The translations under genes and the position numbers were made by a program. A stretch of DNA of 64,000 nucleotides from Paenibacillus aquistagni (lineage in GTDB: Bacteria; Bacillota; Bacilli; Paenibacillales; Paenibacillaceae), in assembly GCF_900177815.1 (NCBI RefSeq), contig NZ_FXAZ01000007.1:1-64000 (forward strand). The letters run 5' to 3'. Of the stretch, positions 19,926 through 29,865 are shown piece by piece (positions within the stretch are counted from its first letter, which is position 1; every line of letters starts with the position of its first letter). The notes beneath the pieces were generated by a model. It was not told the origin of the DNA and searched no databases. It was given only the letters and a program-made list of their open reading frames with translations.

Positions 19926-21023
19926 TCAGCCCTTAATCATTGGGTTCATCGCAGGGCGTGTCACCGGCTTCGAATAGTCTATGTCATCTGTTCCTTGGAT
20001 ATCCGTCTTGCCATTCATCGTGATCTGGATCTGATCCACATCGCCTAATTCTGTCAAGGAGAAGATGACGGATTTGAGCAGATCTGCCGGAACCTTGTCC
20101 CCTTCCTCGAACATCGGGTCGCTCATATGAACCACAAGCTCGCCATTCTCCTTGTGCTCCACGCTGGTCACTTTCGTTTGATCTGTGGCGACCATTGACA
20201 TCGCCTTCAGATTGTGCGGCCCTTCAATCAGCTCATTGATGGTCGCTGTGACGGTATCATCCGATGGCTCGACGAGGCGTGTGATCGGGATGTAGTAAGT
20301 TTTACCTTCCTCAGTCAAGGAAGTAAAGTACAGCTGAACCGGCATAGAGCGATAATAGCTCACCGTTTCGTCTTTTTCCAAGTTGATGCCCGCATGTCTC
20401 GTCATATTCGCATCAAGCGGAGTATGACCTACAGGCATCTCGCTTAGCTTCTTTGAATCCATCCACAGCTGAACCTGCTCCACATCTGGAAGCGAGGTCA
20501 GCGTCCAGGTCAAGGATTCCATCACGCTTCGCTCATCTTCTGGCGCATAATTGGCGAATTCCTTGGAGAGCTCTACCACTACCAGCTTCTGCTCAGGATT
20601 GAAGGTCATATTTTTCACCTGAGTGCCCTTAGGAAGTGTCGCCTTGAAGCCTGTTGGCAATCTTCCAGACTCTGTGCTGCCTTCTGTCAGCAAGGACAGT
20701 GCTGCGTTGGCGAGCCCTTCTGGATCCTTATCTCCCCATTGGTACGACACAGGAGCCAGATAGCCGTGGCGATCCTTCAAATATACGGTCAAGTTCGCAT
20801 TTGATGCCTCATTGCCATCAATTTGTTCACCGCTCGTATTGATTGTGGTTATCGATTGGCCATCGACCGCACGTAGCATTTGATCTTCAATGTCTTGTGG
20901 AGGTTGATCAATAGCGCTCTCGCCTCCGCATGCAGTAAGACCTGCCGTTAGTACGAGCGTACAAGCCAATACACCGATTCGCAGTCGGTTGCGGCGTGGT
21001 TTTGAGTAGGACGTGTTCTTCAT
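19926..21023 (-). CDS. gerM: GerMN-domain lipoprotein GerM
   Basis: Sporulation and germination lipoprotein that in B. subtilis holds together the SpoIIQ-AH channel complex during engulfment. 365 residues: basic N-terminus, hydrophobic helix and lipobox LTAC (Cys about 32), then two tandem GerMN domains (about 95-215 and 240-355), the arrangement seen in GerM. AAGGAGG lies upstream of the ATG. A gap of 146 bp precedes rph. Divergent from the PgpA-like gene. Confidence 0.9.
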   Translation of the reverse strand: MKNTSYSKPRRNRLRIGVLACTLVLTAGLTACGGESAIDQPPQDIEDQMLRAVDGQSITTINTSGEQIDGNEASNANLTVYLKDRHGYLAPVSYQWGDKDPEGLANAALSLLTEGSTESGRLPTGFKATLPKGTQVKNMTFNPEQKLVVVELSKEFANYAPEDERSVMESLTWTLTSLPDVEQVQLWMDSKKLSEMPVGHTPLDANMTRHAGINLEKDETVSYYRSMPVQLYFTSLTEEGKTYYIPITRLVEPSDDTVTATINELIEGPHNLKAMSMVATDQTKVTSVEHKENGELVVHMSDPMFEEGDKVPADLLKSVIFSLTELGDVDQIQITMNGKTDIQGTDDIDYSKPVTRPAMNPMIKG

Positions 21024-21253
21024 CTTTATTCTTCAGCCTCCTTGAAGATGGTTGGTAACAGTCATGCGGACGACGCTTGTCTCGTCACCTGTTGTCCTAT
21101 GTATACGAGCCTGTCTTTGAAAACATGACGACTTTGTCCCTCTTTTTTTGCGGCTTTTCTGAGGACGGATGAGGCAGGTGTGATTAGTTCCTGCGAATCA
21201 TGTACAATAATAGAGTATGATTTCATTAATATTCTTAGTGAGGTGATGAGCTT

Positions 21254-21793
21254 ATGACAGAAGAGAACAAAAAGCCATACAGCCTAGACAGTGAAAAGGT
21301 GGAAGCAGCAACTAGAGAATGGCTTCGCAAGCGAGGCGTTACCGTAGAGCAGATTGCAGAGCTCGTCATGTTTCTGCAGCAAAAATATTTCCCTGATCTA
21401 ACGATGGAATTCTGCATACATAATGTAGAGCAGGTGCTGCGTAAGCGCGAAGTGCACAACGCAGTGCTCACTGGCATACAGTTAGACATTCTCGCAGAAC
21501 AGAAGCAGCTGATACCCGCGCTTCAGGATATGATTGAGCATGATGAAGGCCTGTACGGAGTCGATGAGGTGCTTGCTTTCTCCATCGTGAACGTATATGG
21601 CAGCATCGGCTTCACCAACTATGGTTATGTAGACAAATTGAAGCCTGGCATCCTTAAAGATCTTAATGATAAGACTGATGGCAATATCCATACGTTCCTT
21701 GATGATATTGTCGGTGCGATTGCAGCCGCGGCAAGCAGCCGTATCGCTCACCGCAAGCAGGCGCATTTTGAAGAAGAGATGAATGACAAGTAA
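21254..21793 (+). CDS. PgpA/YutG-like phosphatidylglycerophosphatase A family protein
   Basis: 179 residues. The C-terminal two thirds carry the family signature GVDEVLAFSIVNVYGSIGFT with conserved GYVDKLKPG and DDIVGAIAAA. Gram-positive members are soluble, unlike membrane-bound E. coli PgpA, and their role in phosphatidylglycerol synthesis is less certain. GAGGTGATGAGCTT precedes the ATG. Single gene; a hairpin lies about 130 bp downstream. Confidence 0.8.
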   Translation: MTEENKKPYSLDSEKVEAATREWLRKRGVTVEQIAELVMFLQQKYFPDLTMEFCIHNVEQVLRKREVHNAVLTGIQLDILAEQKQLIPALQDMIEHDEGLYGVDEVLAFSIVNVYGSIGFTNYGYVDKLKPGILKDLNDKTDGNIHTFLDDIVGAIAAAASSRIAHRKQAHFEEEMNDK

Positions 21794-21925
21794 GAGCACC
21801 TCATGCTGGGGTACGAGAGCTGATATGAACAGCTTTCAACGATGCTTGAAGACGGTTTGCAGATAAGTTATGGCAAAGCCTGCAATTCGTGAATTCGTTA
21901 TTCACGAGACATGGCTTGATATGAA

Positions 21926-21961
21926 AAGGGACCATTGCGGCATTGGCAGCAATGGTCCTTT
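21926..21961 (+). terminator. Terminator after the PgpA-like gene
   Basis: GGACCATTGC pairs with GCAATGGTCC around a 10-base loop, then TTTTATC. Confidence 0.7.
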
Positions 21962-22152
21962 TATCATGCAAAAAACAAACTGTACTGCTAGATAACGCAA
22001 GCAAGAAAAGGAGCACACACAATATGCCTCACTCCTCGATATGCAGCTCTTTGCTAACTACATTCAAGCAGCATTGGGAATAAGGCTTGACGTTCTCCCT
22101 CTCCTAAGAACGACCTGCTTGGATTGATGGAATCCAGCGTCATCTACAGGCT

Positions 22153-23217
22153 CTACAGGATCTGCCACTGCCTGACACCATCCCATTCCCTTTCCTGAAT
22201 CAACCCTCTTCGCCGCAGCTCGATCAGATGAGCAAGCGTCTCTCCCATCGCAAATCGGAACTCGTGAACGGACAACTGAGGCGGAACACCAAATGTGCTT
22301 GCACAAAGCGCATAAGCAGTTGTTGGCAAATGGAGTTCCTCCATAAAGGACAGCAGCCGCTCCTCATGATGCTGAAGCAAATACTCAATTCGAGCATGAA
22401 AATGGGCAAAGGGATATCGATGTCCAGGAAAAGCAAAGGTGACCGGCAGCTGATGAAGCCGATCAAGGCCTTCCATGAAGGAATGAAGCGGCTCGGGATC
22501 GCTATCCGGCAAAAAGCTTACATTAGGCGTAATGCGCGGCAGCACATGATCACCTGCAATCAATGTGCCAAGCTCAGCATTCCATAACGCCATATGACCC
22601 GGCGCATGGCCATGAGTTTCAATAGCCTGCCACTGCCCTTCAGCGAAGAACAGCTGGTCGCCTTCCTCCAGCCATGAGATGGCCGGAAGCGGCGTGACTT
22701 GCGCAACAAAGCTCTCCATATGGCCATAGATTTGCATAAGCGTCTCCACAGGCGCTCCATGGAGCGTGAACAGTTCCCCCATCGCTGTACTCATGGTGCG
22801 ATTCTTTCCCCACATTCGAGAAGCATGATCGTACCCGACTTTTGACAAATAAACAGGGCAACGATGCTGTTCTTGCATCCAGCCTGCCAGTCCAAGATGA
22901 TCCGGGTGATAATGCGTTAGGATGATCTGCTCTATCCTCTGGCCGCTTATATCCAATGCATGATACACCTCTGCCCAAGCTTGCTCCGCTTCGACTGTTC
23001 TCATGCCAGGGTCAATGATGGTATATCCTTTTCCCTCTGTATAGAGGGCATAAGCATTCACCCAGCGCAGTGCATTGGGGACCGGGACCTGAATCTGATA
23101 GATGATTCCTCCACCTGCATGATGCTCCCAGCCGATAACCTTCACATTGTCTGACAGATCAATGTCCTTGCGCTTATATGGCCATTGATCTTCGCCTTCT
23201 TGCGCTTCTATGCTCAT
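22153..23217 (-). CDS. Metallo-beta-lactamase-fold hydrolase
   Basis: 354 residues. Zinc motif LTHYHPDHLG (about 101-110), further metal ligands in ETHGHAPGHMALW and GDHVLPRITPN, and a C-terminal winged-helix-like region (ETLAHLIELRRRGLIQ). This architecture matches glyoxalase II-like/LACTB2-type hydrolases; substrate unknown. The ribosome site before the ATG is weak, so the exact start is uncertain. It is divergent from the CorC-like gene, with 107 bp between them. Confidence 0.8.
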   Translation of the reverse strand: MSIEAQEGEDQWPYKRKDIDLSDNVKVIGWEHHAGGGIIYQIQVPVPNALRWVNAYALYTEGKGYTIIDPGMRTVEAEQAWAEVYHALDISGQRIEQIILTHYHPDHLGLAGWMQEQHRCPVYLSKVGYDHASRMWGKNRTMSTAMGELFTLHGAPVETLMQIYGHMESFVAQVTPLPAISWLEEGDQLFFAEGQWQAIETHGHAPGHMALWNAELGTLIAGDHVLPRITPNVSFLPDSDPEPLHSFMEGLDRLHQLPVTFAFPGHRYPFAHFHARIEYLLQHHEERLLSFMEELHLPTTAYALCASTFGVPPQLSVHEFRFAMGETLAHLIELRRRGLIQEREWDGVRQWQIL

Positions 23218-23324
23218 GACATCACACTTGCCTTTCTACGAATTCATTTCTTCTATTGTACAAACTTTAGCAACTTTTGTTAACACAGCCGCAAGGATAA
23301 AGCCTCCCTCATTACACAACCTAT

Positions 23325-24716
23325 ATGAAAACAATGAAAGCCATGATTGTCCATAGCTCCCTTGCAGCACCGGACCCAGTCATGATCTTATTACTGCTCC
23401 AATTGGAGGTGGGCGCGATCCTGTGGAAGCTGCTGTTCGTTCTGTTTCTTATTGCCATGACCGCTTTCTTTGTCGCGACGGAATTTGCAATCGTTAAGCT
23501 TCGCCCAAGCCGCGTCAATCAGCTTGTGGATGAAGGCGTTCCGCATGCCTTAGCCGTCAAGAAGGTCACCACCCATATGAATGAATACTTGTCCGCCTGT
23601 CAGCTCGGCATTACGATCGCATCGCTTGGTCTTGGATGGCTCGGCGAGCCTACGTTCGTTCAACTGTTTGCACCGCTATTAACGCTCGTTGGCCTGTCCG
23701 GCGCGGTGATGCATCTATTGTCGTTCATTATCGGCTTCAGCGTCATTACTTATATATCCGTTGTCGTCGGCGAACTCCTGCCGAAGACCGTCGCCTTGGT
23801 CCATGCAGAAGCGATGGCGCTGCGCTTTGCCGTACCGATCATTTGGTTTTACCGCATTCTTTTCCCATTCATCTGGCTGCTGAATGAATCCGCCAACGCC
23901 CTTGCGAGACTGCTTGGCTTCCATCCCGAGCGCATCCATGATCAGGCACATACCGAAGAAGAAATTCGGCTTATTCTGAGCAACAGTCTCGCGAGCGGCG
24001 AGATTACCAATACGGAATACGGCTATGTCAATCGAATCTTCAGCTTCGATGAACTGTCCGCTAAGGAAATCATGGTGCCAAGAACAGCCATGGTCTGTCT
24101 ATATGCGGACCGATCGCTCCAAGACATCTGGCGCACCGTGCGACGCGAGCAGTATACCCGCTTCCCTGTCGCAAGGGACAACAAGGATCAGATTATCGGC
24201 ATGATCAATACGAAGCAGCTGTTTCTAGAAGCCGATCATCAGCTCGATTATCCGTGGGAGCGCGTCATCCGTCCTGTGCTCATGCTGCCGGAGACCGCGC
24301 CTATCAAGACTGTGCTTCGACGGATGCAGCGAGAACACCTGCATATGGCGGTGCTATTGGATGAATATGGCGGGACGGCGGGACTCATCACCATCGAAGA
24401 TATTCTTGAAGAAATTGTAGGCGAGATTCGGGACGAATTCGATGAAGACGAGGTGCGTGAAATTACGAAGCTTACTGAAGGGCGCTATCTAATGGATGGC
24501 ATAACGCCGCTTGTTCATGTGACACAGCTCGTGCAGGTTGCCTTTGATGATGATGAAGCAGATACGATTGGCGGCTGGCTCATTCATCGGAACTCAGAAT
24601 TAAGAGTTGGGCAGAAGCTAACTTACGGCCCGCTGACCTTCATCGTGAAGCGCAAGGAGCGGCACCGGATCAAATTGGTGGAGATGCTTGTAAATGCTTC
24701 ACAAGCAAGTGATTGA
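23325..24716 (+). CDS. CNNM/CorC-type (hemolysin C family) membrane protein
   Basis: 463 residues. A CNNM transmembrane domain (about 20-205, with TAFFVATEFAIVKLRPSRV), a CBS pair (about 225-345, VPRTAMVCLYAD and LLDEYGGTAGLITIEDILEE) and a CorC_HlyC domain at the C-terminus. Such proteins export magnesium or cobalt or sense adenylates; the hemolysin name is historical. The first ATG has no clear ribosome site; Met20 (MILLLLQLEVG) is an equally plausible start. Confidence 0.85.
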   Translation: MKTMKAMIVHSSLAAPDPVMILLLLQLEVGAILWKLLFVLFLIAMTAFFVATEFAIVKLRPSRVNQLVDEGVPHALAVKKVTTHMNEYLSACQLGITIASLGLGWLGEPTFVQLFAPLLTLVGLSGAVMHLLSFIIGFSVITYISVVVGELLPKTVALVHAEAMALRFAVPIIWFYRILFPFIWLLNESANALARLLGFHPERIHDQAHTEEEIRLILSNSLASGEITNTEYGYVNRIFSFDELSAKEIMVPRTAMVCLYADRSLQDIWRTVRREQYTRFPVARDNKDQIIGMINTKQLFLEADHQLDYPWERVIRPVLMLPETAPIKTVLRRMQREHLHMAVLLDEYGGTAGLITIEDILEEIVGEIRDEFDEDEVREITKLTEGRYLMDGITPLVHVTQLVQVAFDDDEADTIGGWLIHRNSELRVGQKLTYGPLTFIVKRKERHRIKLVEMLVNASQASD

Positions 24717-24883
24717 TCCATCATACAAACCCGATGCTCATTACAAAAGCGAAAGTCCGGCTTAAGGCTCAAGCTCTCAGGATAAAGTTTTGCGCTCATG
24801 TTCACGCACTTAAGTCCCCTTGATCTAATTATCCTTAAGCTTGCAAAAAGGCCTCTTTATGAGAATGGATCATAGAAATAAAA

Positions 24884-24920
24884 AAAGCAGGAAGGCCAGC
24901 TGACTGACCTCTCCTGCTTT
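24884..24920. terminator. Bidirectional terminator
   Basis: AAAGCAGGA pairs with TCCTGCTTT; A and T tracts on the two sides serve the convergent genes. Confidence 0.8.
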
Positions 24921-24922
24921 AC

Positions 24923-26305
24923 TTATCCGCTTTTTGCTTCAGCTATGGCTGGCTTCTCTGTTTTCTCTGGTTTCTCTGGTTTCTCAGCCTTCTGGCTTTC
25001 CTTGCGGTCCTGCTCCTCCATCCGATCCCACGGGATAAGATGGTTCACAAGCAGCGTAAGGATGATGCCCAGCAGCAAGCCGTTAGAGATCAGCGGCTGA
25101 ATCAGCAGCGGCACCTCGGTCCATACCGTGCTCGGGAAAGTCATCCACGAGAGCCCAATAAACGCCGGCAGTGCGACTCGGTATATGGTACGCGAGGTAA
25201 AGGTGATTCCTCTTAGCTGCGTCAGTGCCGAATTCATCATGCTCAGATAAGCAACAAAGAGCACGGCATTGCCCACCGTTAATGGAAGAGTAGAGAAGAA
25301 TTCCGCCAGCTGCGGAACAAATCCGAACAAAATTAAGCCTGAGGCGCCAATCATAAACGGAATGCGGTTGAGTATTCGCGTAGCCTGCAAAAATCCGATC
25401 GTTGATGCATAGGTTCCGTAAGGAACGACGCCGAATATCCCCGCTAAAATATTCATGAATCCGGTCACGATAAATCCGCCCCGGTATTGCCTTGGGGCAG
25501 GCTCTGAGCCAAATAGCTGAGCAGATCCCTTCATGGCAGCCATCGTATTGGACAGGTTCAACAAGCCTGTCAAATAGGTTACAGCCACAATTCCGCCATT
25601 AAGCGGGACTTCCCATGGGCTTCCCCATGTAAAAGGCGTCCACAGCTGCCCTCCGCCATCAAAGGATTGCGCCTCCGTGCCAAAAATGAGCGTGTAGAAG
25701 ATCCACCCCACGATGATACCGATCAATATCGCAAAGTTGCGCAGCTTAGCGGGCCCCGCTAGCGTCAGCAGCAGCACAAGCACGATCACAGCCAGTATAA
25801 AGAGCGAGGTCATGGGATGAACCGTTGCTTCTGCATTTAAGCCAAGCATGCCCTTCGCGAATATGAAGATCAACTGTGAGGCAATAAGAAAGATGATGAC
25901 AAACATGACATGAGGCGTAAACCACTTTTTGATTCGATCTCCGACCCCAAACAGCCCCATCACAATAATGGTAATCCCGCTCAATACAATTCCGGTTATC
26001 ATCGAAGCGCCGACCTCTGGCAGGCTCAAGCCCATAGAAGGCGCTGACGCGCACAGACTAATGATAACCCCCCACCATAATCCTGATTGGCCTTCGAGCA
26101 GAATCCAGCGATGTCCGATCCATACCTGTAGCAAGGAGGCTGTTCCTGTCAGGATGAAGGCACGCTGTATAGAAGTGGCAATATCTCCACTGCTCAAGTC
26201 AAAAGCATGCCCAATCGTCAATGGAATTACAATCGTATTGGCAAACATGAAGAACAGCCATTGAATTCCTGCCAACGTATGCTTAACCGCTCCTTGCTGT
26301 TCCAT
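24923..26305 (-). CDS. Uracil/xanthine permease (NCS2 family)
   Basis: 460 residues with 12-14 hydrophobic segments and the NCS2 pattern (signature regions around SVGVVPYGTYASTIGFLQATR). Imports a purine or pyrimidine base by proton symport. Start chosen at MEQQGAVKHT because AAAGGGG lies seven bases upstream; an ATG six codons earlier has no such signal. The C-terminus is a Pro/Glu/Lys repeat (EKPEKPEKTEKP). No purine riboswitch is seen upstream. Confidence 0.85.
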   Translation of the reverse strand: MEQQGAVKHTLAGIQWLFFMFANTIVIPLTIGHAFDLSSGDIATSIQRAFILTGTASLLQVWIGHRWILLEGQSGLWWGVIISLCASAPSMGLSLPEVGASMITGIVLSGITIIVMGLFGVGDRIKKWFTPHVMFVIIFLIASQLIFIFAKGMLGLNAEATVHPMTSLFILAVIVLVLLLTLAGPAKLRNFAILIGIIVGWIFYTLIFGTEAQSFDGGGQLWTPFTWGSPWEVPLNGGIVAVTYLTGLLNLSNTMAAMKGSAQLFGSEPAPRQYRGGFIVTGFMNILAGIFGVVPYGTYASTIGFLQATRILNRIPFMIGASGLILFGFVPQLAEFFSTLPLTVGNAVLFVAYLSMMNSALTQLRGITFTSRTIYRVALPAFIGLSWMTFPSTVWTEVPLLIQPLISNGLLLGIILTLLVNHLIPWDRMEEQDRKESQKAEKPEKPEKTEKPAIAEAKSG

Positions 26306-26500
26306 TCCAATCCCCTTTCCCATCTTCTGCAGAGCATCGATGCTTATCTATCAATTGACATATTATTTGATTATGTCATAACCCAATTCGCTCGTGCAAC
26401 GCGATTAAATCGAGCTAAGAGGATGAAAAAAGGGATATTTGCAGGAATAACGCTGTGAATTGAGGGAATTTGCTGTCTCCAGCCAAATTATCAAAAAAAA

Positions 26501-26544
26501 CAAACACCGAATCACTCATTAAACAAGAGTTGAATCGGTGTTTG
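26501..26544. terminator. Hairpin in the ThuA-permease gap
   Basis: CAAACACCGA pairs with TCGGTGTTTG and an A8 tract precedes it, giving T8 on the minus strand. It fits a terminator of the ThuA operon. Confidence 0.7.
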
Positions 26545-26690
26545 CTTATAGCCCTTCTCTACAGGCTCCTATCCTCATTACGAGGATTATACATAATCGG
26601 CTAGGTATCTAAACGAACCTTTCATATCAATCCTGTGCTGTGCATTTCTCACCATGCTGAACGAGTTGTCATGAGAATCCCTGCTTCTGA

Positions 26691-27419
26691 TTATTGCTGC
26701 GGCAGGGGTTCAAGCGGCTTGGCATTGCCATAGCTCGGATATGGACGCTGAACAGGCTTCGTCCATTCTACGGCATTGCGAATGACACGCTGCACATTGC
26801 TGTCATGATAAGTAGGGTAAGTCTCATGTCCTGGACGGAAATAGAATACCTTGCCCATGCCGCGCTGATAGCAGCACCCGCTTCGGAAGACCTCGCCGCC
26901 CGTGAACCAGCTTACAAATACTAGCTCATCCGGTGCTGGAATGTCAAAGTGCTCGCCGTACATTTCCTCTTCCGGAAGCTCAAAGTATTCGCCCAAGCCT
27001 TCGGCAATAGGATGACCAGGAGATACCACCCATAAGCGCTCCTTATCGTTTGCTTCGCGCCACTTAAGATCACAGGAGGTCCCCATAAGCTTCTTGAAGA
27101 TCTTCGAGAAGTGTCCGGAGTGAAGCACAATCAGTCCCATGCCATGCATCACGCGCTGGTATACGCGTTCTACGATGTCCTCACTAACCTCTTGATGGGC
27201 CATGTGCCCCCACCAGATCAGGACATCCGTATCCTGAAGCACCTGCTCGGTCAAGCCGTGCTCTGGCATATCCAATGTCGCATACTGAATGCGATAAGCA
27301 TCTGCCAACGGCGCACCGATCGCATGATGAATGCCTTCTGGATAGATTTCTGCTACCTTCGGATTATGCTTCTCATGACGGTTCTCATTCCATACCGTTA
27401 CGCTAATAGGTTGTGACAT
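26691..27419 (-). CDS. ThuA-like (trehalose utilisation) domain protein
   Basis: 242 residues in the class I glutamine amidotransferase-like fold. [20 protein letters not shown] opens the protein and [18 protein letters not shown] marks the core. ThuA is needed for trehalose or disaccharide use in rhizobia, but its reaction is not firmly known. Last gene of a four-gene sugar operon, 45 bp after the isomerase stop. Confidence 0.85.
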   Translation of the reverse strand: MSQPISVTVWNENRHEKHNPKVAEIYPEGIHHAIGAPLADAYRIQYATLDMPEHGLTEQVLQDTDVLIWWGHMAHQEVSEDIVERVYQRVMHGMGLIVLHSGHFSKIFKKLMGTSCDLKWREANDKERLWVVSPGHPIAEGLGEYFELPEEEMYGEHFDIPAPDELVFVSWFTGGEVFRSGCCYQRGMGKVFYFRPGHETYPTYHDSNVQRVIRNAVEWTKPVQRPYPSYGNAKPLEPLPQQ

Positions 27420-27464
27420 TCATTCATTACTCCTTCCTTATTACAGCCATGCAGGGTGATTCGA

Positions 27465-28433
27465 TTACACCCACCACATCTCGCCAAGCGGCTCCTTCAT
27501 CAAGAGCGGCTGAAGCGCCTGAACGGCTTTGGTAAAGCCTTCGTCGATGGACATCAGCCCATCCTCATGCTCGATGCTAATCACATAATCATAGCCGACC
27601 AGGCGCAGCTCGCTAATGATATCCGCCCAAGTCTTGGCATCATGGCCGTATCCAACTGTACGGAACTGCCATGCCCGATCCAGCATCTTTGTATAAGGCT
27701 GCATGTCTGTTACGCCATGCATATTCACATTGATTGGATCAATCGTGGTATCCTTCGCATGGAAATGATGAATCGCATTTTCTCTGCCAAGGATGCGAAT
27801 AGCTTGCACAGGATCAATGCCCTGCCACCACATATGGCTAGGGTCAAGGTTCGCGCCTATCACATCGCCTACTGCCTCACGAAGGCGAAGCAGTGTTGCT
27901 GGGGAGTGCACCGAGAAACCGCCGTGCAGCTCCAGCCCAATCTTGATGCCGCGCTCCTCAGCATATTTTCCTACTTCCTTCCAATATGGAATGACCTTCT
28001 CTGACCACTGCCAATTGAGCACTTCTGTGAAGTCATTCGGCCAAGGCGCGATCGGCCAGTTCGGATATTTCGCTCCCTCATGATCGCCTGGACAGCCGGA
28101 GAACGTATTCACGACAGGGACACCAAGCTTCGCCGCAAGATCAATGGTCGCGATCAAATCATCATGAAACGCCTGTGCAATGTCTTTTTGCGGGTGAAGC
28201 ATATTGCCGTGCGCGCTAAGCGCACTGATCGTCATGGAGCGCGAATCAATCGCATGCTTGAAGGCTTGAAGCTTCGCCTCATCCTTCAACAGCTCATGCG
28301 GATTGCAATGCTTGTTGCCGGGATAGCCGCCGCAGCCGATCTCCACCGCCTCAACTCCTTTTGCAGCAATCGTATCCAGAGCCTCTTCAAGCGATAGTTG
28401 TCCATAAAGTACAGTAAATACGCCAAGTTTCAT
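27465..28433 (-). CDS. Sugar phosphate isomerase/epimerase (AP endonuclease 2 fold)
   Basis: 322-residue TIM barrel. Metal-binding region EVGKYAEERGIKIGLELHGG with the glutamate at about 175, followed by GANLDPSHMWWQGIDP and HFHAKDTTID, as in IolE/xylose-isomerase-like enzymes. Usually interconverts keto sugars or inososes produced by the neighbouring dehydrogenase. Between ThuA and the Gfo/Idh/MocA gene, which supports a shared sugar-oxidation pathway. Confidence 0.88.
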   Translation of the reverse strand: MKLGVFTVLYGQLSLEEALDTIAAKGVEAVEIGCGGYPGNKHCNPHELLKDEAKLQAFKHAIDSRSMTISALSAHGNMLHPQKDIAQAFHDDLIATIDLAAKLGVPVVNTFSGCPGDHEGAKYPNWPIAPWPNDFTEVLNWQWSEKVIPYWKEVGKYAEERGIKIGLELHGGFSVHSPATLLRLREAVGDVIGANLDPSHMWWQGIDPVQAIRILGRENAIHHFHAKDTTIDPINVNMHGVTDMQPYTKMLDRAWQFRTVGYGHDAKTWADIISELRLVGYDYVISIEHEDGLMSIDEGFTKAVQALQPLLMKEPLGEMWWV

Positions 28434-28616
28434 TATAAACCCTCCTGCTCCTCAATTCTTCTATTCACGTGCAAGGCAGAAGATCCTGCCGACTGCCGCT
28501 CAACAAAGTTGGCCCTCAATCGTATGGTCCGGATTCTTCTGCCCGCTTTGCTTCCTTCTATATAGATCGTTTAGAACACCATGATCTATTCTATTGTTCT
28601 AACCCTGCCTGATTCC

Positions 28617-29699
28617 TTATTCAAATACTACCGCTTGACCTGTGCGGGCAGACTCATAGATCGCCTCTAGAATCTCAGATACCACGCAAGCCTGCTTCGG
28701 CGTTACCACTGGGTCTTTATCCTGCTCGATCGCTTCCAGCCACAGCTGCATTTCAAGATCAATATCGCGAATGGTCTCTCCGTCATAGAACGCTACGCCG
28801 CCAGCATTCAGCTCGATCTTTTGTTCATAGAGACGGCTGTGCTTCTCGCCGTTGATATTCAGTCCATCCCACATGTCAGCTCCGCCTTCTGTTCCGCAAA
28901 GGGTACATTTTGCTTCGCCAATCTGCGTCATGTTAATCGCCCAGCTCGACTCAAGCACAATCGTTGCGCCGTTCTTCATCTTGATCATGCCAAAAGCAGA
29001 GTCCTCGACCGTGAACTTCGCAGGATCCCACGGCCCCCAAGAATTCGCCGCATTCTCTTTGCCGCCAAGCTTATGGAAGGAGCTGCCGAGTACAACCGCC
29101 GGCTCATAGTTGTCCATCATCCACAGCGTCAGGTCAAGCGCATGCGTACCGATATCGATGAGCGGACCTCCGCCTTGCTTCTCTTCATCCAAGAATACGC
29201 CCCATGTAGGAACAGCGCGGCGGCGAATCGCATGGGCCTTCGCGTAGTAAACCTCGCCAAGCGTGCCGTCCTCGCACACTTTCTTCAGGTATTGGCTGTC
29301 GCTGCGGAAACGATTGTTATAACCGACAGTCAGCTTCTTGCCTGTACGTTCAGCCGCTTCCACCATGCGTCTAGCGTCGGCCGCTGTCTTCGCCATTGGC
29401 TTCTCGCACATTACATGCTTGTCGCTCTCCAGCGCTGCAATCGCAATCTCCGCATGAGAATCGTTTGGCGTACAGACGTGAACGATATCAATCGTTTTGT
29501 CCTTCAGCAATTCCTGATAATCGGTGTACACTTTGGCACCTTCAGCGCCATACTTCTCTTTTGCTTCAACAGCGCGCTCCTCGATGATATCGCAGAATGC
29601 GACCATTTGAGCATTTGGGCGCTTGGACAATGCTGGCATGTGCTTGCCGTTAGCGATACCCCCGCAACCGATAATTGCAATACGAAATGTTTTTGACAT
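28617..29699 (-). CDS. Gfo/Idh/MocA family NAD(P)-dependent oxidoreductase
   Basis: About 360 residues: Rossmann domain with GCGGIANGKHMPAL (about 10), EKPMAKT (about 96) and a C-terminal substrate domain with the catalytic-like DIGTHALDLTLWMMD stretch. Oxidises a sugar or polyol, substrate unknown. The start is the ATG of MSKTFRIAII, eight bases after GGAGGG; an upstream in-frame TTG lies on the ribosome site. Gap of 183 bp to the next isomerase gene. Confidence 0.9.
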   Translation of the reverse strand: MSKTFRIAIIGCGGIANGKHMPALSKRPNAQMVAFCDIIEERAVEAKEKYGAEGAKVYTDYQELLKDKTIDIVHVCTPNDSHAEIAIAALESDKHVMCEKPMAKTAADARRMVEAAERTGKKLTVGYNNRFRSDSQYLKKVCEDGTLGEVYYAKAHAIRRRAVPTWGVFLDEEKQGGGPLIDIGTHALDLTLWMMDNYEPAVVLGSSFHKLGGKENAANSWGPWDPAKFTVEDSAFGMIKMKNGATIVLESSWAINMTQIGEAKCTLCGTEGGADMWDGLNINGEKHSRLYEQKIELNAGGVAFYDGETIRDIDLEMQLWLEAIEQDKDPVVTPKQACVVSEILEAIYESARTGQAVVFE

Positions 29700-29865
29700 A
29701 TGAATACCCTCCAATTAGGAATAGAATGTTATGGTTAAATCTATTGCTTCATGTACATGCAATATTCGCAATGATGGACATGCGAAGATGAAAGGCTGAT
29801 GTCCCTTAAGATTGCTGTCTGCAATTCCTGCACATTCTCATGTGCATTTTATTGCAGTCCATGCT

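Noticed and set aside
26306-26690. Purine riboswitch before the xanthine/uracil permease
   Set aside because: The conserved loop sequences of the purine aptamer are not present in this stretch; only a terminator hairpin is seen.
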